From assembly GCA_014138645.1 (NCBI GenBank), contig JACJIB010000004.1, positions 1-64,000 on the forward strand: a DNA stretch of 64,000 nt. The letters are read 5' to 3'. Below are positions 25,387 through 34,347 of the stretch, in pieces; position 1 is the first letter of the stretch, and each line of letters starts with the position of its first letter. Under the pieces are notes generated by a model, which worked only from the letters and a program-made list of their open reading frames with translations, searched no databases and was not told the origin of the DNA. Source of the stretch: Methylorubrum thiocyanatum (GTDB taxonomy: Bacteria; Pseudomonadota; Alphaproteobacteria; Rhizobiales; Beijerinckiaceae). Both the position numbers and the translations under genes were made by a program.

Positions 25387-26361
25387 ATGACGCCCCCTCC
25401 GTCCCGGCGCCGCGCCCTCCTCGGCATGGCCGGGCTCGCCGGCCTCGCGGCCCTGAGCGGCCCCGCCGCCTTCCGGACGCTCGCGGCCGCGCGGGGCCTC
25501 GCGACCCGCACCCGCGCCGGCCTCGCCTTCGGCACCACCGTCGCGCTCACCGCCGCCGGCACCGACCCGGCCGCGCTCGACGCCGGCCTCGCTGACGGGT
25601 TTGCCGCCATGCGCGCGGTCGAGGCCGCCGGGAGCCTGTTTCGCGCCGACAGCGCCCTGTCGCGCCTCAACCGCGAGGGGCGGCTCGACGCGCCGCCGGC
25701 CGACCTCGTGGCGATGCTGCGCTTCGCCCTCGACCTCGCGGAGCGGACGGACGGGGCCTTCGATCCCACCGTGCAGCCGCTCTGGCCGGTCTGGTCGGAT
25801 TTTTCCGCACGCGGCGAGAGGCCGGATCCGAGCGCCCTGCGCGACGCGCTCGCCCGGATCGGCTGGCGCCGGGTCGCGCTCACGCCGGAGCGGATCGTTC
25901 TGGAGCCTGGCACGGCGCTGACGCTGAACGCCCTGATCCAGGGCCACGCCGCCGACCGGGTCATGGCGGCCCTGCGCGCACAGGGCATCGCGGACGCCTT
26001 CGTCGATACCGGCGAGTTCGGCGCCATCGGCGCCCATCCCGACGGTGCGCCGTGGCAGCTCGGCATCGCCGATCCGCGCCGACCGGAGGCATTGTCGGCG
26101 GTGATCGCCCCGTTCTCGGGCTTCGCCGCGACGTCGGGCGATTACGGCATGAGCTTCTCACCCGATCGGGCCGACCACCACATCTTCGATCCCGCCACCG
26201 GACGCTCTCCGCGCGGCCTCGCCTCCGTGACCGTCACCGCCGGAACCGGCCTCGTCGCCGACGGCCTGTCGACGGCCTGCATGGTGCTCGGGTCCGAGGA
26301 AGGGGGCCGGCTCGTGGCCGGGTGGCCGGGCTGTACCGTCCGCTTCACCGGCAAGACCTGA
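25387..26361 (+). CDS. apbE: FAD:protein FMN transferase
   Basis: A 324-residue ApbE-family enzyme that attaches FMN covalently to Thr/Ser of target proteins in the periplasm. It has an N-terminal Arg-rich signal (SRRRALLGMAGLAGLAALSG). Seen are SLFRADSALSRLNREG, FDPTVQPLWPVW, the FAATSGDYG block and HHIFDPATGRSP. The usual GGD metal/FAD motif appears as VDTGEFGAIG, a notable divergence. It starts ten bases after the NosR-like gene, whose FMN motif makes that protein the obvious substrate. Confidence 0.88.
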   Translation: MTPPPSRRRALLGMAGLAGLAALSGPAAFRTLAAARGLATRTRAGLAFGTTVALTAAGTDPAALDAGLADGFAAMRAVEAAGSLFRADSALSRLNREGRLDAPPADLVAMLRFALDLAERTDGAFDPTVQPLWPVWSDFSARGERPDPSALRDALARIGWRRVALTPERIVLEPGTALTLNALIQGHAADRVMAALRAQGIADAFVDTGEFGAIGAHPDGAPWQLGIADPRRPEALSAVIAPFSGFAATSGDYGMSFSPDRADHHIFDPATGRSPRGLASVTVTAGTGLVADGLSTACMVLGSEEGGRLVAGWPGCTVRFTGKT

Positions 26362-26376
26362 TTCCGAGCCCCGCTG

Positions 26377-27234
26377 ATGTGGCCATTCCGATCCCGTCCC
26401 CGCCGGCTGCGTCCGGCAACCGGCCACCGCGTGGGCTCCGGCCGGGGTCTGCGCCGCCTCGCCCGCATCGGCCTCGCGGCTGCCGCGGCGCTCCCGGCCC
26501 TCCAGGCCGCCGGGGGCGCGCGGCCCGAACAAACGGCCGCGGTCGCCCTCGTCGTCTCCGTCGACGTGTCGCAATCGGTCGATGACAGCCGCTTCCGCCT
26601 GCAGATGGAGGGCATCGCGGAGGCGCTCGAGGATCCCGGCGTGATCGCGGCGATGACCGGCCATCCCGGCGGCACCCTGTTCGCGATGGTCACCTGGGCC
26701 GACCGCGCGGGCCTGGCCCTGGGCTGGCGGCGGATCGCCACCCGCGCCGACGCCCTGGCGACCGCGGCCCAGGTCCGCGCCACACCGCGGCAGTCGGGCG
26801 AATTCACCTGCCTCGGCCAGATGTTCCGCACCGTCACGGCCAGCGTGATCCCGGCCCTGCCGGTGCCGGCCGAGCGGATCGTCGTGGACGTCTCGGGCGA
26901 CGGCATCGACAACTGCACCGATCCGGACGATCTCGAGGCCGAGCGGACGGCGCTGCTCGCCACCGGGGCCACGATCAACGGCCTGCCGATCCTGGTACCG
27001 GGCGAGAACGACGTGGTCGGCGCCGGTGCCTACCGGGCCCCCGGCTACGGGCTGCGCGCCACGCCGCTGCCGCAGGAGCGGACGGATCTGGCGCAGTGGT
27101 ACGGAGCCCACGTCGTCGCCGGGCCCGGCGCCTTCCTGCTGAAGGCAGCGGGATACGGCGATTTCTCGCGCGCCCTGCGGCGGAAATTCGTGATCGAGGT
27201 CAGCGGCCTCGCGGCCGGCAAGCGCGAGGAGTGA
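26377..27234 (+). CDS. DUF1194 (VWA-like) secreted protein
   Basis: A 285-residue protein with an N-terminal hydrophobic segment (residues 28-45) suggesting export. It carries a von Willebrand A-like fold with a MIDAS motif, VVSVDVSQSVD, then GHPGGTLFAMVTWA and the second Asp/Ser block RIVVDVSGDGIDNC. The family (DUF1194) has no assigned function and is frequent in alphaproteobacteria. It follows apbE by 15 bases and is probably the last gene of the rightward operon, which makes it a candidate metal-binding or assembly partner of the flavoprotein system. Confidence 0.8.
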   Translation: MWPFRSRPRRLRPATGHRVGSGRGLRRLARIGLAAAAALPALQAAGGARPEQTAAVALVVSVDVSQSVDDSRFRLQMEGIAEALEDPGVIAAMTGHPGGTLFAMVTWADRAGLALGWRRIATRADALATAAQVRATPRQSGEFTCLGQMFRTVTASVIPALPVPAERIVVDVSGDGIDNCTDPDDLEAERTALLATGATINGLPILVPGENDVVGAGAYRAPGYGLRATPLPQERTDLAQWYGAHVVAGPGAFLLKAAGYGDFSRALRRKFVIEVSGLAAGKREE

Positions 27235-27324
27235 CGGCACACGTTGCCGGGCGGGTCAAACCGCGCAATCCGATCGGACAATGGAAAAACCCGCCGGATC
27301 GATGATCGGGCGGGTGAACATGGA

Positions 27325-27398
27325 TGGCTGGGGGACCTGGATTCGAACCAGGACTAGCGGAGTCAGAGTCCGCGGTTCTACCGTTAAACTATCCCCCA
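27325..27398 (-). tRNA. tRNA-Gln(CTG)
   Basis: A 74-base cloverleaf: acceptor TGGGGGA paired with TCCCCCA, discriminator G, encoded CCA, anticodon stem GCGGA/TCCGC and loop CTCTGAC giving anticodon CTG. The T-arm holds GGTTCGAATCC. It stands alone between the DUF1194 gene and a glycosyltransferase gene. I saw no integrase beside it. Confidence 0.95.
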
Positions 27399-27736
27399 CC
27401 GGAGCCCTTGCATCGCAGGCCGGATCGGCCGGATGCGAACGGGGAACCATCTGCCGGATCCCCGCGCTCGGTGCTGGCGTCAGATAGGCTGTGAGGCGCG
27501 CCGCGTCAACACGGATGAGAGCGGGATTGTCGGAGTGCGGCCAAGTTGCCACGCTGACCCGGGGGCGAGACTCTCCGGCAAGGATGCCCGCACTCCGGCA
27601 GCGCGGCGGCGCCAATCCGGAGAGGGCTGCGTTCGGAGCGCGGTCCGACGGAGCGGAACCCGTCTCGTCGAGGGGCCGGCGCGTGGACCCGAGGCGCGGG
27701 AGGCTCCGGCCTGAGGCGATCCGGTCGGATACGGCC
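27399..27736. other. Intergenic region with no recognisable gene
   Basis: About 340 bases between tRNA-Gln and the glycosyltransferase gene. It should hold the tRNA promoter on its left side. Open frames here are short and Arg/Pro-rich, typical of non-coding GC-rich DNA. I see no repeat or RNA gene. Confidence 0.5.
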
Positions 27737-28939
27737 CTAGGAGGGGTGCCGGTGGCCGGCTTCGGCCGGGATAAGCGCTTCCTCCGGCGGAGCGGAGGGG
27801 GCGGGGCGGGGGGCCGGGCCCAGCGCCAGCGTCTCGGCGATCACGTAACGGGCCAGCGCGTCGAAGGTGTAGACCCGTGTCACCAGGGCCTGCGCCGCGG
27901 CGGTCATCCGATCGACCGCCGCGTCGTCGGTGCGCAGCAGGCTGTCGAGGGCGCGCTCCAGATCCTCCTGCGGATCGAGGTAGAATCCCTCGCGGCCGTG
28001 CAGGAAGGGTTCGATGCCGGTCAACGGGCGGGTGTCGAAGATCGGCACGCTGCCCAAAGCCGCCACCTCGTAGTGCCGGTAGCAATCCCAGCCGACACCG
28101 CCCGGCGACAGGCAGAACCGGCTCCGGGTGATCGCGTCGGCGAAGGCCTCCCGGCTCAGGCGATGGGTCGGCGCGTGGACGCGCCAGCCGCGGGTAGCGA
28201 GCCGCGGCAGGATGCCGGCCAGGGTTTCGCGGAAGGCGATCCCCTGCGCCGAGCCGGCATAGAACAGATCATAGCGGCGCGCGGAGGCCGGGACCGGCGG
28301 CTTCAGCGCCGCGGCCTCGATTCCGAGGGCGAAGGGGCGCAGCTTGGCCCGGAGGGCGAGGCAGGCGGGGTCCTGCCGGGCATGGCCGGCGCAGGCGCCG
28401 CGGGGCAGCACCGTCTCGAGGGTGTTCCACGGGTTGGCGGCGAGTTCGCGCTTGAAGAACAGGTCGCAGCGCCGGAGGAAGGACCGGTCGCGCGGGTGGA
28501 TCGTGAGATGGTCGGTGACGTCGAGGATCGCGAGCCGGACGCGGGGCCCCCGGGCGGCGAACAGAACGAGCCCGCGGAAGGCGAGTCCGAGCAGGCTCAG
28601 GGCCGCGTGGACGGGCATCGCGCGCCCGGCGCTGTTCACGGGGCCGACGCAGCGGGCCACGACGATGTCGTAGTCCTGGACGAGACAGGCATGGCCGATG
28701 CCGGCGACCCGGCGCGCCAGCCTCAGCACCCGCGCGGCCAAGCTGCCGGACCGCGGCGCGCGCGTGCGGACATCGGCCCAGCGCAGCCGGGTGTCGAGGA
28801 ACGTCGTGCGCTCGGGAAAAGCGTTGGTCACGAGCGGCATCAGGCCGAACTCGAGGATCCGCGGCGGATCGGGCCGGGCCTCCGACGGCGCCTCCGACGC
28901 CTTCGACGTCGGGCGGGAGCGGTCGTTCAACGTCTCCAT
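27737..28939 (-). CDS. Glycosyltransferase family 1/exostosin-like protein
   Basis: A 400-residue protein without a signal peptide. The C-terminal half has features of GT-B or exostosin-like transferases: RRYDLFYAGSAQGIAFRETL near residue 220, RSRFCLSPGGVGWDCYRHYEVAALGSVPIF near 285 with a conserved Glu, and a closing helix LVTRVYTFDALARYV. It would act in the cytoplasm on a nucleotide-sugar and a glycan or lipid acceptor. It runs in the same direction as the family-2 glycosyltransferase gene upstream (83-base gap), so both may serve a common surface polysaccharide. Acceptor unknown. Confidence 0.7.
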   Translation of the reverse strand: METLNDRSRPTSKASEAPSEARPDPPRILEFGLMPLVTNAFPERTTFLDTRLRWADVRTRAPRSGSLAARVLRLARRVAGIGHACLVQDYDIVVARCVGPVNSAGRAMPVHAALSLLGLAFRGLVLFAARGPRVRLAILDVTDHLTIHPRDRSFLRRCDLFFKRELAANPWNTLETVLPRGACAGHARQDPACLALRAKLRPFALGIEAAALKPPVPASARRYDLFYAGSAQGIAFRETLAGILPRLATRGWRVHAPTHRLSREAFADAITRSRFCLSPGGVGWDCYRHYEVAALGSVPIFDTRPLTGIEPFLHGREGFYLDPQEDLERALDSLLRTDDAAVDRMTAAAQALVTRVYTFDALARYVIAETLALGPAPRPAPSAPPEEALIPAEAGHRHPS

Positions 28940-29021
28940 GACGGCTCCGTGGCGGCTGCGGGGCCGCGCCTGCGACGGCCCCCGCCCTTCCGGCGGGATC
29001 GAGGGGAGCCCGTGCGGGACA

Positions 29022-29840
29022 TCAGAAATGAGCGTGGGGCTGAAGCTTCAGCCGGCTGCGGCCGAGATCGAGCTGCTTGCTGACGAGCCAGTCCGGGTTG
29101 CGGGCGTTGAAGTAGCCCTTCAGCGCGTAGCGCCAGAACCGCTCCTCCGCGCGGGAGGACGGCCCGTGCACGGCTTTCACGCGGGCGACTTCACCCAGCG
29201 CCCGCGCCTTGTGGGCGAGGTTGGCGCTGTTGTTCTGCCCCGTGCGGCGGAAGCAGGCCACCGGGCGGCCGACGCGGGCATAGGGCTCCCGCGCCAGGGC
29301 CCGGCAGAACATCTCGTAGTCGCCGCAATCCTTGAAGGCGTGATCGAACCCGCCGAGTTCGGCGTAGAAGTCGCGCGAGATGTAGGTCGCCATGTGCATC
29401 ACCGGGTTCCAGCCGAGGCACACGAGCATGCGCGGCGTCATCCAGTTCGGCGGGGCCGCGAGCCCGCCCAGGCCCCGGCCGCGCCCGTCGATCCAGCGGA
29501 TGCCGCCGACGACCCAGCGCCGACGGCTGCCCCGGTAGGCCGCGACCACGGCCTCCAGGCCGCCCGGGAGCAGCACGTCGTCGGCGCCGAGAAAGCCGAG
29601 CAGCTCGCCGGACGCGGCGAAGGAGCCCTTGTTGATCGCGTCGAAAATGCCGCGATCCTTGCCCTGGAGCACCGTGGCGCCGAGGCTTCGGGCGAGTTCC
29701 ACGGTGCCGTCGGTGCTGCCCGCATCGACGATCATGTGCTCGACCTCGATGCCGTTGCGGGCGCTGGCGCGCGAGGATTCGATGCATTCGCGCAGGTATT
29801 CGACGCCGTTGAGCGTCGGCGTGACCACGGACACCTTCAT
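29022..29840 (-). CDS. Glycosyltransferase family 2
   Basis: A 272-residue GT-A enzyme starting directly with the nucleotide-sugar fold: MKVSVVTPTLNGVEYLRECI, then HMIVDAGSTDGTVELA, the metal-binding region GFLGADDVLLPGGL and the acceptor-side DCGDYEMFCR with Glu/Asp. The start at 29840 is the usual first residue for this family; a GAGGAAGA site lies upstream. No transmembrane segments are evident, so it is cytoplasmic or peripheral. It precedes the other glycosyltransferase on the same strand. Sugar specificity cannot be told. Confidence 0.9.
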   Translation of the reverse strand: MKVSVVTPTLNGVEYLRECIESSRASARNGIEVEHMIVDAGSTDGTVELARSLGATVLQGKDRGIFDAINKGSFAASGELLGFLGADDVLLPGGLEAVVAAYRGSRRRWVVGGIRWIDGRGRGLGGLAAPPNWMTPRMLVCLGWNPVMHMATYISRDFYAELGGFDHAFKDCGDYEMFCRALAREPYARVGRPVACFRRTGQNNSANLAHKARALGEVARVKAVHGPSSRAEERFWRYALKGYFNARNPDWLVSKQLDLGRSRLKLQPHAHF

Positions 29841-30027
29841 GGCCGTCTTCCTCGTTCTGGCTCGTTTCTGATTTCGATCGCACAAAGGGCGTAGAAGGGA
29901 CGCAGGGAGGAGCGCCCTCGGGAGGGCGCGCAGGCGCATCCGCAGCAGCATCCGCACGCGCATAGGGTCCCGCGCGCGAGATCTTGGGGACGGACGGCGC
30001 CGGGGCCCTTGCGGCGCCGCGCGAGCG

Positions 30028-30819
30028 TCAGGCGACGGCCGCCAGAGCGCCCGACGACAGGGCGTTGGAGGAGAAGCTGTCGCGGCCGCCGACCAGGGGG
30101 AGGGGCGGGACGAGGCCCCCGAACCGCTCGGTGGGGACGCTGCCGTTGCTGACGATGCCCTTGTTCATCGCCCAGACCGCGGCCTGCGTCCGGTTCTTCA
30201 CCCGGACCTTGCGCAGGATCGCCTTGACGTGGACCTTCACCGTGGCTTCCGCAATGTCGAGATTGCGGGCGATGACCTTGTTGGACTCGCCGAGTGCGAG
30301 GCCTTCGAGGATGTTGACCTCGCGGCTCGACAGGGAGGAGAGCGAGGTTCCGTCCGCACGCTGGAGTCCGGTGAGCGCGGCGACCGGGCCGGGGGCCCGC
30401 ACCGGCTCGGCCGCGAGGCACAGGCGTCCGAGGAAGCTCATCGGCAGCACCGCGCAATCGGCGATCACCACCTCCAGGGTCTTGAGAAGATCGGCTGGGG
30501 AAACGTCCTCGGTCAGATAGGCCGAGGCCCCGAGCTGAAGGCTGCGTAACATCAGCCCTTCGGTGTCGCGCAGCGCGAGCGCGACGATCCGGACCTCGGG
30601 CAGCGCCTCGGCGACCTGCCCGATCATGCCCGCCGCCTCCTCGTCGATGACCACCAGCGCCAAGCGTGCCGCCGCGAGCCCCGACTCCAAACCCGACAGG
30701 TGCAGCGCAGGGCTGGCTGCGACCTGCCGTACCGTGAAGCGCGTACCGGACAGAAGCGCAACCAAGCTCTCTCTGACCATGCGATTGTCGCTGACAATCA
30801 GCGTGTCGATATGTTCCAT
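30028..30819 (-). CDS. LuxR/NarL-type regulator with degenerate receiver domain
   Basis: A 263-residue protein. Its N-terminal receiver-like domain (residues 5-120) keeps one acidic residue at the top (IVSDN) and an Asp at the phosphoacceptor position (VVIDEEA), but the switch Thr/Ser is Ala (VALALRD) and the invariant Lys is Thr (AYLTED). The C-terminal LuxR helix-turn-helix (residues about 165-222) is intact: LSSREVNILEGLALGESN, IARNLDIAEATVKVHVKAIL. Start 30819 has GGGGAG eight bases upstream. It likely binds DNA without standard phosphorylation control. A second such gene lies 192 bases upstream. Confidence 0.82.
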   Translation of the reverse strand: MEHIDTLIVSDNRMVRESLVALLSGTRFTVRQVAASPALHLSGLESGLAAARLALVVIDEEAAGMIGQVAEALPEVRIVALALRDTEGLMLRSLQLGASAYLTEDVSPADLLKTLEVVIADCAVLPMSFLGRLCLAAEPVRAPGPVAALTGLQRADGTSLSSLSSREVNILEGLALGESNKVIARNLDIAEATVKVHVKAILRKVRVKNRTQAAVWAMNKGIVSNGSVPTERFGGLVPPLPLVGGRDSFSSNALSSGALAAVA

Positions 30820-31011
30820 CGGAGCTACTCCCCTCATCTGCCGACAACCTCCCGCGCCCGATACTCCCGACCGCCACGTTCTATTCGGGTCGTTCGCACA
30901 GTCATATTGTGCGCCGCAGGATGTTAGGCACAAATTAACTAGACCGAATGGAAGCTTTCCTGTCATGTCAGAAAAAACTTGGACACCCCAACAGGACCTA
31001 TCCCATTGGTA

Positions 31012-31659
31012 CTAGACTTGACCCTTCAGGATGGTCGGCGCCAGGAGAGCAGCCTCTGTGCGATTTCTGACTCCGAGCATTCGGATCACGGCGGAGACAT
31101 GAATCTTCACCGTTGCCTCGGCGATGCTCAGGGCCGCCGCGATCTCTCGATTGGATAAGCCCTTGCCGATCAGGGCCAGAACCTCGCGCTGACGAAGAGT
31201 CAGTCCGAACGTCCGCGTTCCGCGCTCGGGCTGGCGCATCGCCGGCGCGGCGGCCGTCGGCTTCACGGCGAGGATGGCGTCGGGGGCGTAGAGCCGGCCC
31301 TCGAGGGTCGTGCGGATCGCCTCGAGCATCTCCTCGTGGCGCTGCCGCCGGAGAACCAAGCCGTGGAAGCCGAGGCTCAAGGCGTCCTGAAACAGGTCGG
31401 CCGAGGCATGGGGGACGACGAGCAGGAGGCGCACGGCTCCGGCCGCACGCTTCAGCGCGGCCAGATAAGTCGGATCACCAGCGGGAAGGAGACGCGACCC
31501 GACGATGACGAGGTCGGTCTTCAGTGGAGATCTGAGAGCGTTGATCAGATCGGAGGGGTTGGAGACTTCGACGACAACGCCACTGAGATTCGATTCCAGA
31601 CTCCTGCGCAGCACAGTGCGGAAGCTTTTCTGCTCATCTGCGATGATGATCCGCAACAT
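31012..31659 (-). CDS. LuxR/NarL-type regulator lacking the phosphoacceptor Asp
   Basis: A 215-residue protein with a receiver-like domain (residues 1-118) beginning LRIIIADEQKSF, where the acidic pair is present, but the expected phosphoacceptor strand reads DLVIVGSRLLPAG with Gly in place of Asp, and the late Lys is Arg (GLVLRRQ). The helix-turn-helix is normal: LTLRQREVLALIGKGLSN and IAAALSIAEATVKIHVS. It resembles its downstream neighbour, so the pair may be a duplication. Absence of the phospho-site points to regulation by abundance, ligand or partner protein. Targets unknown. Confidence 0.82.
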   Translation of the reverse strand: MLRIIIADEQKSFRTVLRRSLESNLSGVVVEVSNPSDLINALRSPLKTDLVIVGSRLLPAGDPTYLAALKRAAGAVRLLLVVPHASADLFQDALSLGFHGLVLRRQRHEEMLEAIRTTLEGRLYAPDAILAVKPTAAAPAMRQPERGTRTFGLTLRQREVLALIGKGLSNREIAAALSIAEATVKIHVSAVIRMLGVRNRTEAALLAPTILKGQV

Positions 31660-32348
31660 AACCGCGCATATACTCCCAATTTGGGCGACATCGCTCCAGA
31701 CCGCTTCGTGACAAGGCGATGTCTGCCGGAATCATTGCACGGAGCATTCATCGAAGTCTTCGACACACGAGCAACCCGCCAATGCGACAATGCGGGCAAC
31801 GCGGATCAGACTACGATACTTCGATTATGTACTTTCGGGCGGCTTTGTTACCGCACCGCAGGATGCGAACCGGTTAATGCCTAGCATACAGGCCGCAGGC
31901 AACAAGTTACCCTCAAGAGATTACCCTATATAGGCGCAAATTATTTTGTACTATCGACTCAGCAGCGCATTCAGACGGCAACTTGCGATTGGCCTCCGGT
32001 CATCGATTGAATACGACCTTCGGACTATCAACAATTAGGTATCCGCGAACCTCTTTTGTTATATACCGCGCTGCAGCGGAAGCCTATCCTACAATCCTAC
32101 GGTGGCTCGGGCGGAATTGATCTGATGCTCCGATTATAACTCGGATGGATCATCCTGCCACGGTTGCCGAAGGTGAGGGGGGCGTCGATGTCTTCAGTAA
32201 TCGCGGCAGCCGACTTCGATTCGACCAAGATGCCGGCGTGCGCACGAGCACGCCGAAATCGCCCCGAACCTGTTTTAATGAGTCCCTCATATGATAGAAC
32301 GACGCAGTTAAGTGTGCGAAGCCGCTGACGCGTCGAGGGCCTCCGTCG
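31660..32348. other. Long AT-rich intergenic region
   Basis: About 690 bases, the longest gap in the core part, clearly AT-richer than its surroundings. It separates the leftward LuxR gene from the rightward histidine kinase gene, so it must contain both promoters. A direct repeat TTACCCT occurs twice near 31915 (spaced by about 14 bases), followed by TATATAGG. No gene or known RNA is evident. Confidence 0.5.
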
Positions 32349-33521
32349 ATGGATCAGGGCGTGGCAACGACGGCGGCTCGTCCGTCTCCGCTGACGGTGG
32401 AGGCGGAACGGGCTCTGGAAGCGGTCGGCGATCCAATCCTGATCGTTGCCCGGTCCGGATCCGTCGCCTACGCCAACGCACCCGCCCGCCAACTCCTGAC
32501 GCAGGTGGATTCCGCCCGGCTCCACATCGCCGGCAAGGCGTCGACGGCGTTCCTGACCCGGGCCAGGGCGACGCGGACGCCGGTGCCCGGCGTGATCGCG
32601 CTCAAGCGGGGCACAGGGGTGCGGCGCTACCGCTGCCACGGCTGCCGCCTGAACCGGGAGAGCATCGATCCGCTGGTCCTGCTGCGGCTGCTGCCCGCGC
32701 GCGACACGCGCTTCAACCTTCTGGCGAGCGAGGCGGTCAGGCTGCGGCGTGAACTCGCCGAGCGGGAGCGCTATCAGCAGCGCCTGCAGACGCTGCTGTG
32801 CGAGCGCGACCTGCTGCTCGCGAACCTGCGCAGCACCGCGCAGGCCCGCGCCCGGGCCGAGCGCGACCGGGACGCGGTCCTGGCCCGACTCTACCGGGCG
32901 CATCAGGCGGAGCGGGAATGCCTCGCCCGCGAGCTGCACGACGAGGCCGGCCAGCAGCTTGCATGGCTGAAGCTCCGTCTCGACCGCCTGCGGCGCGCGC
33001 CCTCGCCGACGGAAGTCGAGGCGATGCTGAAGCAGGTCGATGCGATCTCCGCCAGCCTCCGGCAGGTGGTCCGGGAACTGCGCCCGGGCACCCTGACCGA
33101 ACTCGGCCTCACCCTCGCCCTCGGCGGCTTGGTGCGCGAATGGTCCGACCAGAGCGGCATCGCCATCGAGTTCCAGCTTTCCGGAACACGGACGCCTCTG
33201 ACGCCGGAGATCGAGGTGACGATCTTCCGGCTCGTCCAAGAGGCGCTCACCAATGTGGTGAAGCACGCGCAGGGGACGCGCCACGTCTCCGTGACCCTGC
33301 AATACGCGGAGGCCGGCGTCACCCTGGCGGTCGAGGACGACGGGCCCGGCTTAGCGGCCGAGGCCATGACGGAAGAGCATCGCGCGGAGAGCGGGTTCGG
33401 ACTCACGGGCATGCGCGAGCGGCTGACGCTGCTCGGAGGGACGCTCGTGATCGAATCGTCTCCCGGCGGCGGGACCACGATTTTGGCACGTTTGCCGATG
33501 ACGCCGATAACAGGGGGATGA
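32349..33521 (+). CDS. NarX/DegS-type sensor histidine kinase
   Basis: A 390-residue cytoplasmic kinase with no membrane segments. Residues 20-60 begin a PAS-like sensor (DPILIVARSGSVAYANAPAR). A long charged coiled coil follows (residues 125-190), then the HisKA_3 dimer/phosphorylation motif ARELHDEAGQQLAWLKLRLD near residue 195 and a GHKL ATPase domain with FRLVQEALTNVVKHAQ, EDDGPGL and GFGLTGMRERL. Such kinases pair with NarL/FixJ regulators; the next gene is one, starting one base after this stop. The input signal is soluble and unknown. Confidence 0.92.
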   Translation: MDQGVATTAARPSPLTVEAERALEAVGDPILIVARSGSVAYANAPARQLLTQVDSARLHIAGKASTAFLTRARATRTPVPGVIALKRGTGVRRYRCHGCRLNRESIDPLVLLRLLPARDTRFNLLASEAVRLRRELAERERYQQRLQTLLCERDLLLANLRSTAQARARAERDRDAVLARLYRAHQAERECLARELHDEAGQQLAWLKLRLDRLRRAPSPTEVEAMLKQVDAISASLRQVVRELRPGTLTELGLTLALGGLVREWSDQSGIAIEFQLSGTRTPLTPEIEVTIFRLVQEALTNVVKHAQGTRHVSVTLQYAEAGVTLAVEDDGPGLAAEAMTEEHRAESGFGLTGMRERLTLLGGTLVIESSPGGGTTILARLPMTPITGG

Positions 33522-33522
33522 T

Positions 33523-34233
33523 GTGGGAACGGCGAAGACACGGATCAGGGTTGCCCTGATCGACGATCACCCGATTTTTAGAAGCGGTGTGCGCGGCTTG
33601 CTGGGAGAGACGGCCGGCATCGAGGTCGTCGGAGAGGCCAGCGACGGCCGGCACGCCCTCGACCTCGTGCATCGGACGCGCCCCGACGTCGTCGTCATGG
33701 ACATCACCATGACCGGCCTGAGCGGCCTCGCGGTGGCGCGTGCGCTGCGCGAGGCGGGCTCCGCGGCGCACATCATCTTCCTCACGGTCAACGAGGATCT
33801 GGCCTTCGTCGACGAGGCGCTGAGCGCGGGCGCCCAAGGCTACGTCCTGAAGCGTTCCGCCGGCACCAGTCTGCTGGAGGCGATCGAGGCGGTTGTCTCC
33901 GGCGGTCGCTACATCGATGCCGAGATGCGCGCTCCGCCTGCTCCTGCCAGCCGCACGGAGGCCGGCCCACCCGTCCCCCAGCCCGGTGAGGAGGGCGGTC
34001 TCACCGCCCGGGAGCGCGAGGTGCTCCGGCTCATCGCCCTCGGCCTGACGATGAAGGAGGTCAGCCTCGCCATCTCGATCTCGGTGGCCTCGGTCGATAC
34101 CTACAAGATCCGCGGCTGCAAGAAGCTCGGTCTCCGTTCCCGCGCCAGCATCGTCCGCTACGCCCTCGGACAGGGCTGGCTTGAGACCGAAAATAAGCGA
34201 CTTTCGTCGGATCGGCCACCATCCTTGGTGTGA
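33523..34233 (+). CDS. NarL/FixJ-family response regulator
   Basis: A 236-residue regulator with a complete receiver domain: acidic pair in VALIDDHPIF, phosphoacceptor Asp in DVVVMDITMTG, switch Thr in IIFLTVNE and Lys in GYVLKRSAG. The LuxR-type DNA-binding domain lies at residues about 155-215 (LTAREREVLRLIALGLTMKE, IRGCKKLGLRSRASIV). Start is GTG at 33523, one base after the kinase stop, so the two are translationally coupled and form a two-component pair. It contrasts with the two degenerate regulators upstream. Confidence 0.93.
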   Translation: MGTAKTRIRVALIDDHPIFRSGVRGLLGETAGIEVVGEASDGRHALDLVHRTRPDVVVMDITMTGLSGLAVARALREAGSAAHIIFLTVNEDLAFVDEALSAGAQGYVLKRSAGTSLLEAIEAVVSGGRYIDAEMRAPPAPASRTEAGPPVPQPGEEGGLTAREREVLRLIALGLTMKEVSLAISISVASVDTYKIRGCKKLGLRSRASIVRYALGQGWLETENKRLSSDRPPSLV

Positions 34234-34347
34234 CTTTTTCAAAAACACCGTTTCGTTCTCGACGCCTCCAGATCCGTTCGAAGCCGTCCATGACCCGATC
34301 ATGCGCCCGATTCCGCTCTCGGTGCGCCATTTCAGCCGGGTTGCTGC

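Noticed and set aside
23058-26066. A 1002-codon open frame on the minus strand
   Set aside because: It is antisense to the propeller, NosR-like and ApbE genes, rich in Arg, Gly and Ala, and shows no domain motifs. High GC makes stop-free antisense frames common.
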